From assembly GCA_002104905.1 (NCBI GenBank), contig MCFE01000560.1, forward strand, positions 1 through 57,919: a stretch of 57,919 bases of DNA. Reading direction: 5' to 3'. The notes under the pieces were generated by a model. It saw only the letters and a list, made by a program, of their open reading frames with translations, was not told the DNA's origin and did no database searches. Positions 21,890 to 33,236 of this stretch are shown piece after piece. The position numbers and the translations under genes were made by a program. Position 1 is the first letter of the stretch. Each line of letters starts with the position of its first letter. The DNA is from Basidiobolus meristosporus CBS 931.73. Its lineage: Eukaryota; Basidiobolomycota; Basidiobolomycetes; Basidiobolales; Basidiobolaceae.

Positions 21890-22886
21890 TGTTGTACAAG
21901 TTGTGAAAATACATGATTCCACCTATATATTCACCTATCTTAGTCACTTAGATCATGACCTTCATATGTCAGGGAATACTGACCAAAATCCTTGTTAGGA
22001 TTTACTTAAAATATTTTCACCAAAACATCAGGCACCCAGAACATGAAAAATTCTCAAAGTTGTGCAAACAGCCTCAAACTTTGCACACATGTACTTGGGG
22101 CCATCTTAAACCTATTATATGTACTTGTTATGCCAAGACCTTGTAAAAGTGTAAATACTACTCTTACATTCAATAAATCATTAAGTGCAAACCACCTAAT
22201 CTACTTGTCCTCCTATATCACTTCTGGTATCTCCAAACCTTACAATAGGTTGTGAGCCCCAAGCTGTCACTTGCTGCAATTTCTACTACTGCAATTGCAG
22301 ATATTTTTCCCTTTGCTGGAAAGCCTATGAGAATTTTCATCTTGGAATTCTGCGCATTAGATAATAATTGAGATATTGAGAGTTGTCAATTTTGAGAAAC
22401 TTGGAATTCAGCTGATATTATGATGGTATTTTGCTGGCTTTTTCTTATGTTTTTTCTTATGGAGAAGTTGAATGAATATACCTATTAAGTGTGGAAGGTG
22501 AAGATGGAGATGCTGCTACAAGAAAGATCCCTTTTGGATGTTGTTGTGGGACAAGAATGCCCTCCTAAGAATGTGGGTGAGGAATCCATTATGCACTGGA
22601 AGCAAGAACAAAGTGCCTTTGACTTCATGGCCTTAATGTCAAGGACAAATTGCTAATTTAATGCCCAAGATCCAAAACAGTAGAGAATGCCTGGAGAGTA
22701 TTAAGAAACACCTACTAGTCATCTTCAGCTGCTAAGAGAACGCATCTTAGACAAAAATTCTTGACTACAAAGATGCTGCCAGGAGAAGAAATAAAAAATC
22801 TAATTATCAGAACTGCCCTGCTGGTGGGTGTGATGAAATCTGTGGGAAATACTGATTACTGATAAGGATTTGATAGTACATATAGT
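21890..22886 (+). mobile_element. Copia D fragment: 5' LTR, primer site and gag start
   Basis: 21890-22247 is a copia D family LTR in plus orientation (TGTTGTACAAG ... CCTTACAATA). GGTTGTGAGCCCCAAG, the half-tRNA primer-site remnant, follows it. 22490-22886 encodes the Gag start (KVKMEMLLQERSLLDVV, CPPKNVGEESI, then the VDEMKS region), matching copia D 52451-51950. The rest of the element is missing. Sequence returns to T2 transposase at about 22887, so this is a truncated or internally deleted insertion. Confidence 0.8.
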
Positions 22887-23440
22887 TGAGATGATAGGAG
22901 GGTGTTAATTGCAGCATGAATACATGTATGTAGAAGTTAGTAAGCAGGATGTCATGGTTTTTTCTGATCTGAAATATATGTGGACTACCTATGGTAGCAG
23001 TAGGTAAGCAAGAAAACTGGTGGGTGAACCTACAATGTATGTACAAGTGGTACAAGGCAAGGAAGAAAAAGCAAATAGCATTTTATAATTGCTACTGTAG
23101 CATAATACCCAACTGGCTGGGGACTGTTTGATGCCATTATAATGCCTACAAATTTCCACATTAAGTCCATCAAAATACTATCAAGCTCTTTTCATATATG
23201 GCAGCTGCATATACCAGATGGTGGGATTGGCTCAAACAAGTGTGGACTGCATTATGACTGTGTCACTGCCATGCAAATACCAACCAAGGACTGCCTACAC
23301 ACCATCATGTTCAATCAGCAGTAAAATCAACAAAAACTGTCACAACCCTGCCATATATAGCAAAGTGGTTCAAGAGTTCCAAGCCTCTGGCTTTATGATG
23401 GCCTTATAGCAGGTTCCTTATGGCTGATCCAGATTAGATC
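22887..23440 (+). pseudogene. Tnp2 C-terminal fragment and T2 3' end, copy d, right
   Basis: 22887-23110 matches the transposase C-terminus (VEVIEVCQLRQ region, then the GDSTVEY-like block) of 53180-53010. 23110-23440 continues with sequence that also occurs at 21440-21530 and 40140-40320 (CCATCAAAATAC, then the TTATGATGGNCTTATAG region). I infer it is the T2 3' flank. No usable ORF. A sequence boundary is shared with 40320 (ATGGCTNATCCAGA). Confidence 0.55.
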
Positions 23441-23590
23441 CACCAGCAGGACAAGATTATTTGTATCATGGAGCATTGTTTGTGGTTATCCTGATCTTGT
23501 AGACCTATCTGCAGTTGAGATCCAGTCTGGCAGGTGAGAACTCATAAGTCTGGTTGTCTTTTTGGATCTATGTGGCATGGGTTCTCCAGT
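23441..23590. other. Mosaic spacer
   Basis: Short stretch with a copia reverse-transcriptase-like patch (TCCTGATCTTGTAGACC) embedded in unassigned sequence. No ORF. Confidence 0.3.
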
Positions 23591-23594
23591 ATTA

Positions 23595-24530
23595 TCATGG
23601 ATTACAACTGATTAGCCATGTATTCTCAAATATAAGGTCAAACTTGCAGTTCCCAAATATATAGACCTGTAGGTCTTCTTCATAGTCATTGATCTTCATT
23701 CTTACTGGCTGGGTAATATGATTGATTATGTGAGAGTTCCCATCAGCTATGTAGACTGAAGTTGATTTGGTAGGTTCCAAGTTGATTCCAGCTTTCAAGG
23801 CAAATTGCTGGCTGAGTGATTTGGTTGATTAAGTGAGAGTTCTCATCAATTGCTGAGGCTGAAGTTGATTTGGTGGGATCAGAGCTGATTTCAGCTTTCA
23901 AGGCAAATTGCCCAACATGTACTCATGTGGTGCTCCTGAGTCAAATTAAGTGTAATTGGGGCAAGTACTCCAGTGATTACTCCATTCAAGTATGATAGCT
24001 TTCCTGGGTTTGAGGTCATTTTGGATAAGTATTGTTCTATCATATGGATGGTAAAATCTGGCTCTTCTTTGAGTTCATCTTCCATGTAACATGCTTAAGG
24101 GCTTCATTGTTGTAGAAGGCTCCAGCTGACCAGTGTCCATTTCTTCTCTAAGGGTAATACTTTGCAATATGCCCTTGCCAGTGGCAATCAAAGTAAAGAC
24201 ATTTGTTCTTACATTTCTCTGAGTTGAGATTCTTGTGCATAGTGTCTATTTCCATTGACACTGCTTCATATTGACTTCTTTCATAGCAATCACAGCTGCT
24301 CTGATTATTCATTTTGGGCTTCCCAACTCCAAGCATAGTTGAGTTACACTCAACAGCAATCTTAGTGGCTTCTTCTGTAGTCTGAGGTCTTTGATAATTC
24401 ATTTCCTTGCAAGGTCTTTCTTTCAACCCATTAATAAAGTATTCAACTTGATCTTGGGGGCCAATTCTTTCAATTTGTCCAAATAGACATCTATATTCAT
24501 AGATGTACTCTTGAACCATTCCTTTCTCTC
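23595..24530 (-). pseudogene. Gypsy G gag-protease fragment
   Basis: Minus-strand pieces in the order expected for a gypsy Gag-Pol. 24519-24148 is Gag (YIYEYRCLFGQIERIG, VEYFINGLKERPCKEM) with a decayed zinc knuckle (CLYFDCHWQGHIAKYY, final Cys lost). 24085-23891 is a linker. 23798-23595 is protease-like (YIADGNSHIINHI, KFDLIFENTWL for the usual DLILGNxWL). There is no LTR, reverse transcriptase or integrase nearby. It is distinct from gypsy B. It may belong to the gypsy A group, whose Gag at 40321-40566 is similar in style. Confidence 0.7.
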
Positions 24531-24639
24531 TGAGTGTGTTCAGCTTCCTTCTTATTAATGTTTGCTGGTGTAGGGGTTGTAGTTAGGCATCAATTACTTC
24601 ATGGTATACCTGTAGTGTAACATTGGGAATTAGCTCAAT

Positions 24640-24961
24640 TGTTGGCAGTGACATTGAGCTGACTATGTTCCTTCTTTGCAGCAAAGATACTGAGCTCTGT
24701 ACCTGGGATTTTGATTGCTCTACACATCTTATTGCCTTGTCCTGACTCCGGACACCTTGCTATTCACTCAGGTCATTGCATTTATTCTTTTAGCCACTGT
24801 ATCTGATTGTCACATTAATGCTTTTGTACAAACTAACAATATACTTGCTGATACTGATGGATGTGATGTTATGATGGTTGCGTGTTGGTCTCCAACTGCA
24901 ATATTGTGTTTGCGGCATTTGTACCTGCCTAAGCATTATAGTCAGCTTGCAATTCTGCAGA
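24640..24961 (-). pseudogene. T2 partner-ORF fragment adjoining gypsy G
   Basis: On the minus strand this matches the coiled-coil part of the partner ORF (56260-56500): CVEQ-S-SQV then SVSLLQRRN, followed by SSMSLP. It runs in the same orientation directly into the gypsy G Gag region. Either a partner-ORF remnant was transduced or two insertions abut. Copia F is inserted on its left, at 24967. Confidence 0.6.
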
Positions 24962-24966
24962 TATTC

Positions 24967-25334
24967 TGTTAAAATATAAGAAGTGATTTGGATATAAGGA
25001 ACTTATCAAGATATAGTGATAATAGTTGAATTGTTGTTTATTAATAAAGAAGCTCAGTATTTATACTTTTGTAGAAGTAATACATCTGTAACACTAAGTA
25101 AAGAGGGTTTCTCAATATTCAGGAGCATTATGTAGCAGCTTCAGTGTTAGTAAATAATAGTTAGTATTAGGGCTAATTTGATCCTGACTATGAGGAATAA
25201 TCATAAGATCATAGATCTGAAGAAAGTGGCAAATCTGGAACTGTAAGTTAGTTCCACAGTGACCAATACTAGTCTGGAACTGTCAAGTAAATTTTCAGCT
25301 GCAGAATGATACCAAGTAGTTCAATATTTCAACA
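24967..25334 (-). repeat. Copia F 3' LTR
   Basis: 368 bp, TGTTAAAATATAAG ... TTTCAACA, more diverged than the copia C LTRs and preceded by tattc. Confidence 0.88.
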
Positions 25335-25974
25335 CTCCCCCTCAACTGAATATTTTCTTAATCCTAATTCCTCCCTGAGGTTTTCAAATTGTGGCCTAGC
25401 TAGTGGTTTTGTCAATATATCTGCCATCATTTTGTTAGTTGGGCAGTACACCAACTCTACCAAGTTATTTTCTACAGCTTCCCTCACAAAGTGATGCTGT
25501 ATATCAATGTGATTAGTACTGGCATGATTAGTAGAATTTCTAGCTAATAAAATATAACTTTGATTATTCTTGTGATTACATGTTTGTTAATCTGAATTAA
25601 AACCTAAGTCTTTGAATAATATTTGTAGCCATACAGCCTCCTTAGTTGCTTAACATGCAGTCATATATTCTGCTTCAGTTGTAGATAGGGTGACAGTTGG
25701 TTGTTTCTTGCAATTCCAAGTAATAGCTGCACCAGCATAAAGAAATACATAGCCTGTGGTAGAGCATCTGTCAGTCACATCCCTACCCCAGTCTGAATCA
25801 CTATAACCATCAAATATTTACCTATTAGCTGCTCCAGAGTATTCCAGTACCATATTTATAGTACCTTGTAGATATCTGAAAATCCACTTAACTGCTGCAA
25901 TATGACATGATTCATAATTCTGCATGAATCAACTGACTATTCCAACTGCCACTGCAATATCTGGATGTGTAGAC
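25335..25974 (-). pseudogene. Copia F RNase H fragment
   Basis: Matches the C-terminal RNase H part of copia C pol (13252-13880) with many stops. It keeps the LTR-proximal CCCCCTCAACT tract, the KMMADIL-like end and a YMTACQATKEAVWLQ-like block. It is broken at 25974 by the copia E LTR. Confidence 0.8.
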
Positions 25975-26343
25975 TGTTGCAATTCAAGAAGTGATTTGGA
26001 TATAAGGAACTTATCAAGAAATAGTGATAATAGTTGAACTGTTGTTTATTCATAAAGAAGCTCAGGATTTATACCTTTGTAGAAGTAATACAGCTGCAAC
26101 ACTAAGCAGGGAGGGTTTCTCAATATTCAGGAGCATTCTGTAACAGTTTCAGGGTTAGTACATAATGTTTGGTAATAGTGCTAATTTGATCCTGACTATA
26201 GGGGAATAATCATAAGATCATATATCTGGAGAAAGTGGCAAAGTTAAGGCAGTAAATGAGTCCTACAGTGACTAAGACTAGGCTAGAATTGTTAAGTAAA
26301 TTTTTAGCTGCTGAGTGATACCATATAGTCCAATTTTCCAACA
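25975..26343 (-). repeat. Copia E LTR (left)
   Basis: 369 bp, TGTTGCAATTCAAG ... TTTTCCAACA, close to the copia C LTRs. The preceding 5 bp (tagac) do not match the bases after any right-hand LTR, because E's own right LTR is absent. Confidence 0.9.
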
Positions 26344-29300
26344 CTCCCCCTCAACTAAATAATTTCTTAATCCCAACTTCTCTCTAAGGACCTCAAACTG
26401 TGGCCTAGCTAGTGGTTTTGTCAATATGTCTGCCACCATTTTGTCAGTTGGGCAGTAAACCAGCTCCACTAAGTTATTTTCTACAGCTTCCCTCACAAAG
26501 TGATCCTGTATATCAATGTGCTTAGTTCTGGCATGATTAGTAGGATTTCTAGCTAATGAAATAGGACTTTGATTATCCTTGTAAATACATGTTGGTTCAC
26601 CTGAATTAAAACCTAAGTCTTTGAATAATTTTTGTAGCCATATAGCCTCCTTAGTTGCTTGACATGCAGCCATATATTTGGCTTCAGTTGTAGATAGTGC
26701 CACAGTTGGTTATTTCTTGCAGTTCCAAGTAATAGCTGCACCAGCATAAAGAAATACATAGCCTGTAGTAGAGCGTCTGTCAATCAGATCCCTACCCCAA
26801 TCTGATTCACTATGACCATCAAACTTTTGCCTATTAGCTGCTCCAGAGTATTCCAGTACCTTATTTATAGTACCTTGTAGATACCTGAAAATCTGCTTAA
26901 CTGCTGCAATTTGATCTGATCCATAATTCTGCATGAATTGACTGACTATTCCAACTGCTACTGCAATATCTGGACATGTAGAAACCATCAAGTATATTAG
27001 GCTACCAACCATTGATTGATAGGGAAAGTTTTGGTCCATATTTGAGCTGTTTTCATCTATAACTGGCTGAGATATGCTTAATTTCAGGTTGTTGTCCATA
27101 GGGGTTGCTGCAGGTTTGCAATTTTCCATTTTGAAGCGTCTAAGAATGTCCCTGATGTACTTGGACTGATTGAGCACAATTTTCTGCGTAGGTATGTTAA
27201 ATTTGACCTCAATTCCAAGAAAGTAGCTCAATTTTCCAAGATCTTTCATCTGAAACTTGCAGAAGATATCTGATTTTGTCTGTTTAAGTGCCTCTTGATC
27301 ACTTGTAGCTATAATTAGGTTGTCCACATATAGAACTAGGATGATTACACCCTTTTTGAGCTGTTTCACATATATACTGTGATCTGCAGTGCTATGAGAG
27401 AACCCAATTTCCTCTAGATAGGTGTCAATCTTGTTATACCATGCTCTGGGTGCCTGCTTAAGCCCGTACAACAATTTTCTAAGCTTGCACACCTTATGGG
27501 GGCCTTTTGGATTGGTAAAACCTTCTGGTGGCTCCATATATATAGTTTCTTGCAAATCCCCATTTAGAAAGGCTGTTTTGACGTCCATTTGGTGTAGATC
27601 TAGACTGTGTACAGCTGCCAGGGCTAGAACTGTCCTAATAGAGTTAAACTTGGCAACCAGAGCAAATGTTTCCTTAAAGTCTAGTCCCTGGATCTGGGAA
27701 TAGCCTTTAGCTACCAATCTAGCCTTGTACTTATCAACGGCACCATTTGAGGTTATCTTGTTCTTGTAGACCCATCTACATCCTATTGGCTTTCTCCCAT
27801 TTGGTAAATCTACCAGTTCCCACATTTTTGCCTTGATCAGTGATTGGTACTCCTCCTGCATGGCTTGTTACCACTTAGTAGCATCTGGACCTTGCATTGC
27901 CTGTTCCAGATTCTGAGGTTTGGCACATAAGGCAAGATAAGCTTCTTCATGATCATTGGATGTCTGCCACCAGGATCCAGGGGCATTTCTTATTCTGGTA
28001 GATCTCCTAACTGGGATAATCTGTTCTGATCTGGAACTGGTAGAAGTATCTTCCATCTCTGGCTGGATTTGGTACGTATCTTCTTCATTTGTGTTGATTG
28101 CATCATCAGGCAGCTGGCCAATGATTTCTGTGGCTTTCTGATCTGAATTCTCCTCCAATACAACGTCCCTGCTCTTGATCAGCTTCTGAGTTTTGCCATC
28201 ATACACTCTATACCCTTTAGTGTCTTCACAATACTCAAGAAAGATCCCTTCTCTACTCTTTGGTTCCAACTTTGAGCATTTTCTGTCAGGGATGAGATAA
28301 AAAACATCACTGCCAAAGATCCTGAGGTGCTGGAGATCTGGTTTTTGCCTGTATATGCTTCAAATGGTGTAGAATCATGTAGTGCTGTTGTTGGGCATCT
28401 GTTGTTGATGTATACAGCGGTAGCAACAGATTCAGCCCAAAACTTGTAGTCCATTCCCTTATCATGTAGCATAGATCTTCCCATCTCTATTATTGTTCTA
28501 TTTGCACGTTCTGCTACTCCATTTTGCTGCGGAGTATGAGGAACTGTGGTCTGTTGAAGTATACCAGTAGACAAGCAGTATTTTGCAAACTCCTTTGAGC
28601 AGTATTCTCCTCCATTGTCACTTTGTCGTACCTTCAATTTACACCCAGTTTGTGTTCCCTGCCATGTTCTTGAAGTGCTTAAACATCTCTAAAGCTTCAT
28701 TCTTTGTTTTGAGGAAGTACACCCATGTATATCTTGTCTTGTCATCAATAAACGTCATAAAGTATCTCTTGGCTCCAAAGGACAGTGTTCTCATGGGGCA
28801 ACATATGTCTGAGTGTACAATAGCCAATATTTTGGTGGTATTGATGCCTTCTGAGCTCTTGAAATGTTGCCTAGCCTGTTTGCCATACAAACATCCCTTA
28901 CAAACATTCAATTTGATTGGAATTGAGTATTTTAGGCCCAAAACAAGCTGATTTTTCACCAATTGGCTCATTTTCTGTTCCCTGATGTGTCCTAGCCTCC
29001 TTTGCCAAGTCTCCCAGTTGGTTTCATCAGTTTCAGCAATGTTGACATACTTGGGTACAATGATCTTGTATTGTAACTTGTATATATTGTGATCTCTGAT
29101 TCCCAAAGCTAATTTTTGTCCATTTTCACTCAATATTGAGCAGCTAAGCTTAGTAAAAACAAATTTCAGTCCCTGAGTAGTTGCTTTACTGACTGAGAGT
29201 AGGTTCTTAGCTATTCCAGGTACATAGAGTACGTCAGTCAGTTTTGCTGTTGTTGCCCCTGAGTTATCACTCATATTTAGTTGTATAGACCCACTGGCAG

Positions 29301-29580
29301 TAGCTTCCAATGCAGAGTTATCTCCCAGATAAACCTTTCTTACAGGAACAGTTTTTAAGTTGCTGAACCAATCCTTTATACCACAAATATGCTGTGATGC
29401 TCCAGAGTCAATATACCATTCATTACTTTGGTTACTTGCACTCTCTTGTACAGTTACAAATAACTGTACATCAGTAGTTGTATGGTTTGCCGGCTCTAGT
29501 TTCTGTTTTTTGTCTGCTTGTTACTGCTTTCATTTTCTTGCCCAGTGTCCTGGCTTTTTACAATAGTTCTAGCAGCCAGG
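26278..29580 (-). pseudogene. pol: Copia E pol: protease, integrase, reverse transcriptase, RNase H
   Basis: Closely follows copia C. 29460-29310 holds the zinc-knuckle to protease region and 29310-28639 the protease-integrase start (LYVPGIAKNLLSVSKAT, VHSDICCPM, FIDDKTRYTWVYF with Asp retained). 28637-28179 covers the integrase core (QSDNGGEYCS, TPQQNGVAERANRT). 28269-27868 is a linker and 27861-26710 is reverse transcriptase, with LYVDNLIIA in place of YVDD. 26703-26278 is the RNase H end (LSTTEAKYMAACQ). Lesions: TAA at CAA codons near 27865 and 26707, a frameshift near 28330 and another near 28650. Like copia C, its reading frame runs into the LTR. Confidence 0.9.
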
Positions 29581-29682
29581 TTTTCTTTGGTTTTGTTGTT
29601 TTACCATTTTTTCTGAGTGCCCTTCTGAACTGAATAGAGCATTATCTTTGACTTTCTCTGCTTGATTATTACATCTGAGTTC

Positions 29683-30051
29683 TGTTGAAATATTGGACTA
29701 TTTGGTATCATTCAGCAGCTAAAAATTTACTCAACAATTCTAGGCTAGTCTTAGTCACTGTAGGACTCATTTACTGCCTTAACTTTGCCACTTTCTCCAG
29801 ATATATGATCTTATGATTATTCCCCTATAGTCAGGATCAAATTAGCACTATTACCAAGCATTATGTACTAACCCTGAAACTGTTACAGAATGCTCCTGAA
29901 TAGTGAGAAACCCTCCCTAATTAGTGTTGCAGCTGTATTACTTCTACAAAGGTATAAATACTGAGCTTCTTTATGAATAAACAACAGTTCAACTATTATC
30001 ACTATTTCTTGATATGTTCCTTATATCCAAATCACTTCTTAAATTGCAACA
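29683..30051 (+). repeat. Solo copia LTR, antisense inside copia E gag
   Basis: 369 bp, inverse complement of the copia C/E LTR (TGTTGAAATATTGG ... AAATTGCAACA). Perfect target duplications agttc lie at 29678-29682 and 30052-30056. It interrupts the Gag zinc-knuckle linker of copia E. No internal sequence remains. Confidence 0.93.
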
Positions 30052-30056
30052 AGTTC

Positions 30057-30605
30057 TTCATGGAGAAGTCTTCCTTTGACATAGTCTAAAGTCAAATTGT
30101 CTTGTCTGCTTTCAAAAGAAAGTATGAGTGGTTCTTACTTGTCTGGTAGGCTACAAAGCAGACAAAGTATCTTTTCTTCACCATCTATACCAGCGTTAAT
30201 ACTGTAAAGTTCATCTGCAAGTGTTTCCATTTTGGTAATGAGTTGTAGCATGTCATCATCTGGCTTCTTCCTCATGTTGAAGAACTTTAGTTTTAAATAT
30301 AGCTTGCTTGATACTGACTTTGCTCTAAAGATCTTCTCTAAGGATTCCCATGCTGCTTTGGCAGTATTTGAGGCATGTATTTGTCCAATGAAGGAATCTT
30401 GCACATTGGTACATATGGCATTAAAGGCCTTTCTCTCCTTTGCTTGAGACTTCTCCACTTCTTCTGCTGTTCCTTTGGGCTCAGCTTCTTTTCCGGTTAC
30501 TATATTCCAAAGCTTCCTTTCCTCAAGGTGGATCTGCATCTTGATTCTCCAAATCTGTAGTTCTTTCCATTAAACCTCTCCTTTACAGGGAAGATGTTTA
30601 TGTTG
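30057..30605 (-). pseudogene. gag: Copia E/F gag, N-terminal part
   Basis: Matches copia C Gag. 30539-30135 reads MQIHLEERKLWNIVTGKEAEPK, given here in part, through YLKLKFFNMRKKPDDDM to LCSLPDK and then TAA (TAT in copia C). The upstream start region (30540-30620) has a one-base loss. Because the adjoining LTR is F-type, this part may derive from copia F rather than E. Confidence 0.8.
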
Positions 30606-30664
30606 TTCTGTTTGCTGGTAGAAGTCATCTTTAGATTAGATTAAGGCAATTGGGGCTCATAACC

Positions 30665-30742
30665 TGTTGAAATTTAATAAGTGTTTTGGATATAAGGAAT
30701 TTATCAAGAAGTAGTGTTATTAATTGAACTGTTGTTTATTAA
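30665..30742 (-). repeat. Copia F 5' LTR, part interrupted by piggyBac
   Basis: TGTTGAAATTTAATAAG to the TTAA at 30739-30742. The LTR continues at 33237-33531 and ends TTTCAACA, followed by the tattc duplication. The piggyBac used a TTAA of the LTR as target. Confidence 0.88.
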
Positions 30743-30791
30743 CAAGTAGAGATTTGGCCAGACCATTTGGTTTAATTTGGACCAAATGGTC
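30743..30791. repeat. piggyBac left terminal and subterminal repeats
   Basis: Terminal repeat 30743-30759. Then an 11-bp inverted pair GACCATTTGGT / ACCAAATGGTC at 30761-30771 and 30781-30791. Likely transposase recognition sequence, inferred from position and symmetry. Confidence 0.75.
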
Positions 30792-30938
30792 TAATTTAAT
30801 ACAATTGTTTTTTCTGGATGGGTGTCTTACTTTGTTTATTTCATATCATATTCTGATAAACAAGAATCTGAATATTATTTTTTGGAGTTGTTTTGATAAT
30901 TTGTCATATTTGTTTTATCTTTTCTTAAGACTTGAACC

Positions 30939-32932
30939 ATGCCTCCTGCCAGTAAATATCTTGATGTTAATGTGCGTGTATCAGTATCCAAGCGATTTAT
31001 CAAACATAAGGAAGTCAAACAACTTTTATCTCTGCGTTTTGACTGGAATACACCTGGTTTGAGCTTCAAGGGAGTTACCACTGCACGCTCAACAGTCAAT
31101 GGCAATTTGAAATATGATGTCATTTTGGATCTGGTACTGGTGATTACATTGACTCTTTCACAAAACTGTTTAAAGTACATCAAGACTAACGGTAATGATA
31201 CCTAGGGAAACATTGAACCTGCAACTGGTAATACTACCAAGAGTATTGTTACTGAAGACTTATTGGAGGATGCAATCCAAGATGAGGAGCAGGAGGAAGA
31301 TGAAATTGACCTTACTGCAGCAGACACCTGGATAACTGGGGAAGTATATATTGATTCCCGTACAAGTGGGCCAGCTGATGGTATTGCCTCCTTGAAAGCT
31401 TGGTTAAATATGAAAAATGCTAGAAATGCCTCACCACTGGATTATTTCTTGTTCTTCCTTCCTTTAGATCACTTTTGCACTATTGTTTGGAGGATTAATG
31501 CTTATGCAACTAGCATTGGCCCCTGGACTGACATTACATTTGCCAAGTACATGATGTGGATTGCATTAATCAACCATTCCAACAAAAAAGCTTACTGGAA
31601 GCAAGGCTCTTCACATTTCTTAATGAACATTGACTTTACGGAATATATGTTGTATAGAAGATTTAAAGAGATTCTGAAAATGCACGTTCTTGAAATCCCT
31701 TCCCAAGAACATCAAGAAATTGATGCTCTTTATCAAATTAGATCAACTACTGACGCCTTTAATGAACACATGAAAACTTGTTTAGAGCCCTGCAAGTATT
31801 TAGTCATTGACAAATCAATGATTCAATGGTTAGGAGCTGGTTTGCCCAATGTTAAGAAAGTTCCAAGGAAGCCGCATCCCATCAGACAGGAGTTCAAGAC
31901 TTTAGCAGACCATCACACTGCTTGTATCCTGAGAATAGATACAGTGAATGATTGGTTACAGAAGGAATAAGACAATGATCCTGGTATGTCCAAGTTGACT
32001 TCCACTGTGAAGCGATTAGTCAAGCCTTGGTTTGGTACTGGCCATACCATTATTGCTGACTCTTGGTTTGGATCCCTAAATATGACAATGATGCTGGCTG
32101 AACTTGGTCTGTATTCCATTATGCAAGTGACTAAGCGCTGCTACTGGCCATGTGGTATGCCCACCACCAATATTGTTGCCAGTGTTGGCAGCTTGTATGG
32201 TGCTCACTTTACTATGAACAAGACAACAAGGAGCGGGAGAATCTTTGTCTGCGCCTACCATGATTGCAAGATCAAAGCATTTATTTCTTCTTGCAGCACA
32301 ACAAGGCTCACTGGATGGAGAACTTTTGTAGGGGACAATGGTGAGGTGATAACCTTTCAGCAACCGGAAGTGGTTGAAGAATATGAGACCCATAAAAGTA
32401 AGTAGAATCCTGTCTTGAAGAAACAACATGTGCTCCATTTACTATATTTGTAGGTTTGGTTGATGCTGCCAATAACCTTTGAGATACTTTGACATCTTAT
32501 CATGATGTTATATCTACAGAAAGATGGGAGATGCGTTTCTACGGCTTCATTCTGGGTATCTGCGAAGCCAATGCCTATAGCTCTTATCGTACATTTTCTT
32601 ACCAAAAGCGTGGTGTATCTCATTTCTCTTTCAAGGATATTCTAGCATACAATTTCTTGCAATATTGTAAGAATTTGGCTGGTTCAGACATCAAGGGGCC
32701 CTTGGGTAGTCAGAGGCAACTCAGAAGTGATGAAAATCACACTTACCTGTTGATGAGTAAAGGTTATGGCTCAAAGCACTGTAGATTAGCTTGCAAAACT
32801 TGTACTGCCGCTCATGTTACAGGCACTAAGGTTGAGTTTTCATGCAGTTGCAACCCTGGCCACCCAATGTGTAAAGACTGCTATACCAGGCACTTGAAGG
32901 TGGTATATGAAAAAACAAATTATGCTCAATAA
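30939..32932 (+). pseudogene. piggyBac transposase (DDE_Tnp_1_7 family)
   Basis: With an intron at 32398-32453 removed, one frame runs from ATG 30939 to TAA 32930-32932, 645 codons plus stop, a normal length for the family. Stops interrupt it at 31203-31205 (TAG), 31968-31970 (TAA) and 32480-32482 (TGA). An acidic segment precedes the catalytic core (QDEEQEEDEID). Candidate catalytic Asp residues are in LVIDKSMIQW, IIADSWFGS and LVDAANNL. The C-terminus is a Cys-rich zinc-binding domain (CRLACKTCTAAHVTG, CSCNPGHPMCKDCY). It would cut and paste the element at TTAA. In the first motif, Lys follows Asp where Glu is usual. Confidence 0.93.
32398..32453 (+). other. Predicted 56-bp intron in piggyBac transposase
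   Basis: GTAAGT donor and TTTGTAG acceptor. Unspliced, the frame hits TAG two codons after the donor. Spliced, the codon AGT is formed across the junction and the family motif HKS-LVDAANNL becomes contiguous in frame. Confidence 0.8.
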
Positions 32933-33184
32933 TTCTTTGCAGTTAGTAGGATTGGCTATTAAATGTTTGAAATATAATTGCTTAAAGCCATACCCATTAT
33001 TCATCAATGAAGTGTTAGACCATTTGGTCCGATTAAAACTTGCCAAAAGTTGCTTCAGTAAAGGCAATATAAGACAAGGTATTTGCAACCATTTTGAAAA
33101 AATCAAAATACCAGCACAAAGTGCATACCAGAGAGATTTCATAAACTTCATTTAGACTTCATATATCCTTGCTATGAGGTCAAA

Positions 33185-33236
33185 ATAATTTAAATACAAT
33201 TGGACCATTTGGTCCAATTGGGCTAATCTCTACTTG
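33185..33236. repeat. piggyBac right terminal and subterminal repeats
   Basis: CAATTGGACC and GGTCCAATTG around an ATTT centre (33198-33221) form a 10-bp-arm palindrome sharing GGACCATTTGG with the left end. The terminal repeat follows at 33220-33236. A further GACCATTTGGTCC occurs internally near 33018. Confidence 0.7.

Larger units (their letters stand above)
30743..33236 (+). mobile_element. piggyBac element, nearly complete
   Basis: 2494 bp bounded by TTAA on each side (30739-30742, 33237-33240), the hallmark target site of piggyBac. Terminal inverted repeats are CAAGTAGAGATTTGGCC at the left and its near complement at 33220-33236 (15 of 17 positions match). One transposase gene on the plus strand, with one predicted intron and three nonsense codons, fills most of the element. 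Subterminal palindromes built on GACCATTTGG lie at both ends. Confidence 0.95.

Noticed and set aside
30939-31205. Small stand-alone gene (88 codons)
   Set aside because: It is the N-terminus of the piggyBac transposase, in the same frame as the following segments and ended by a single TAG.
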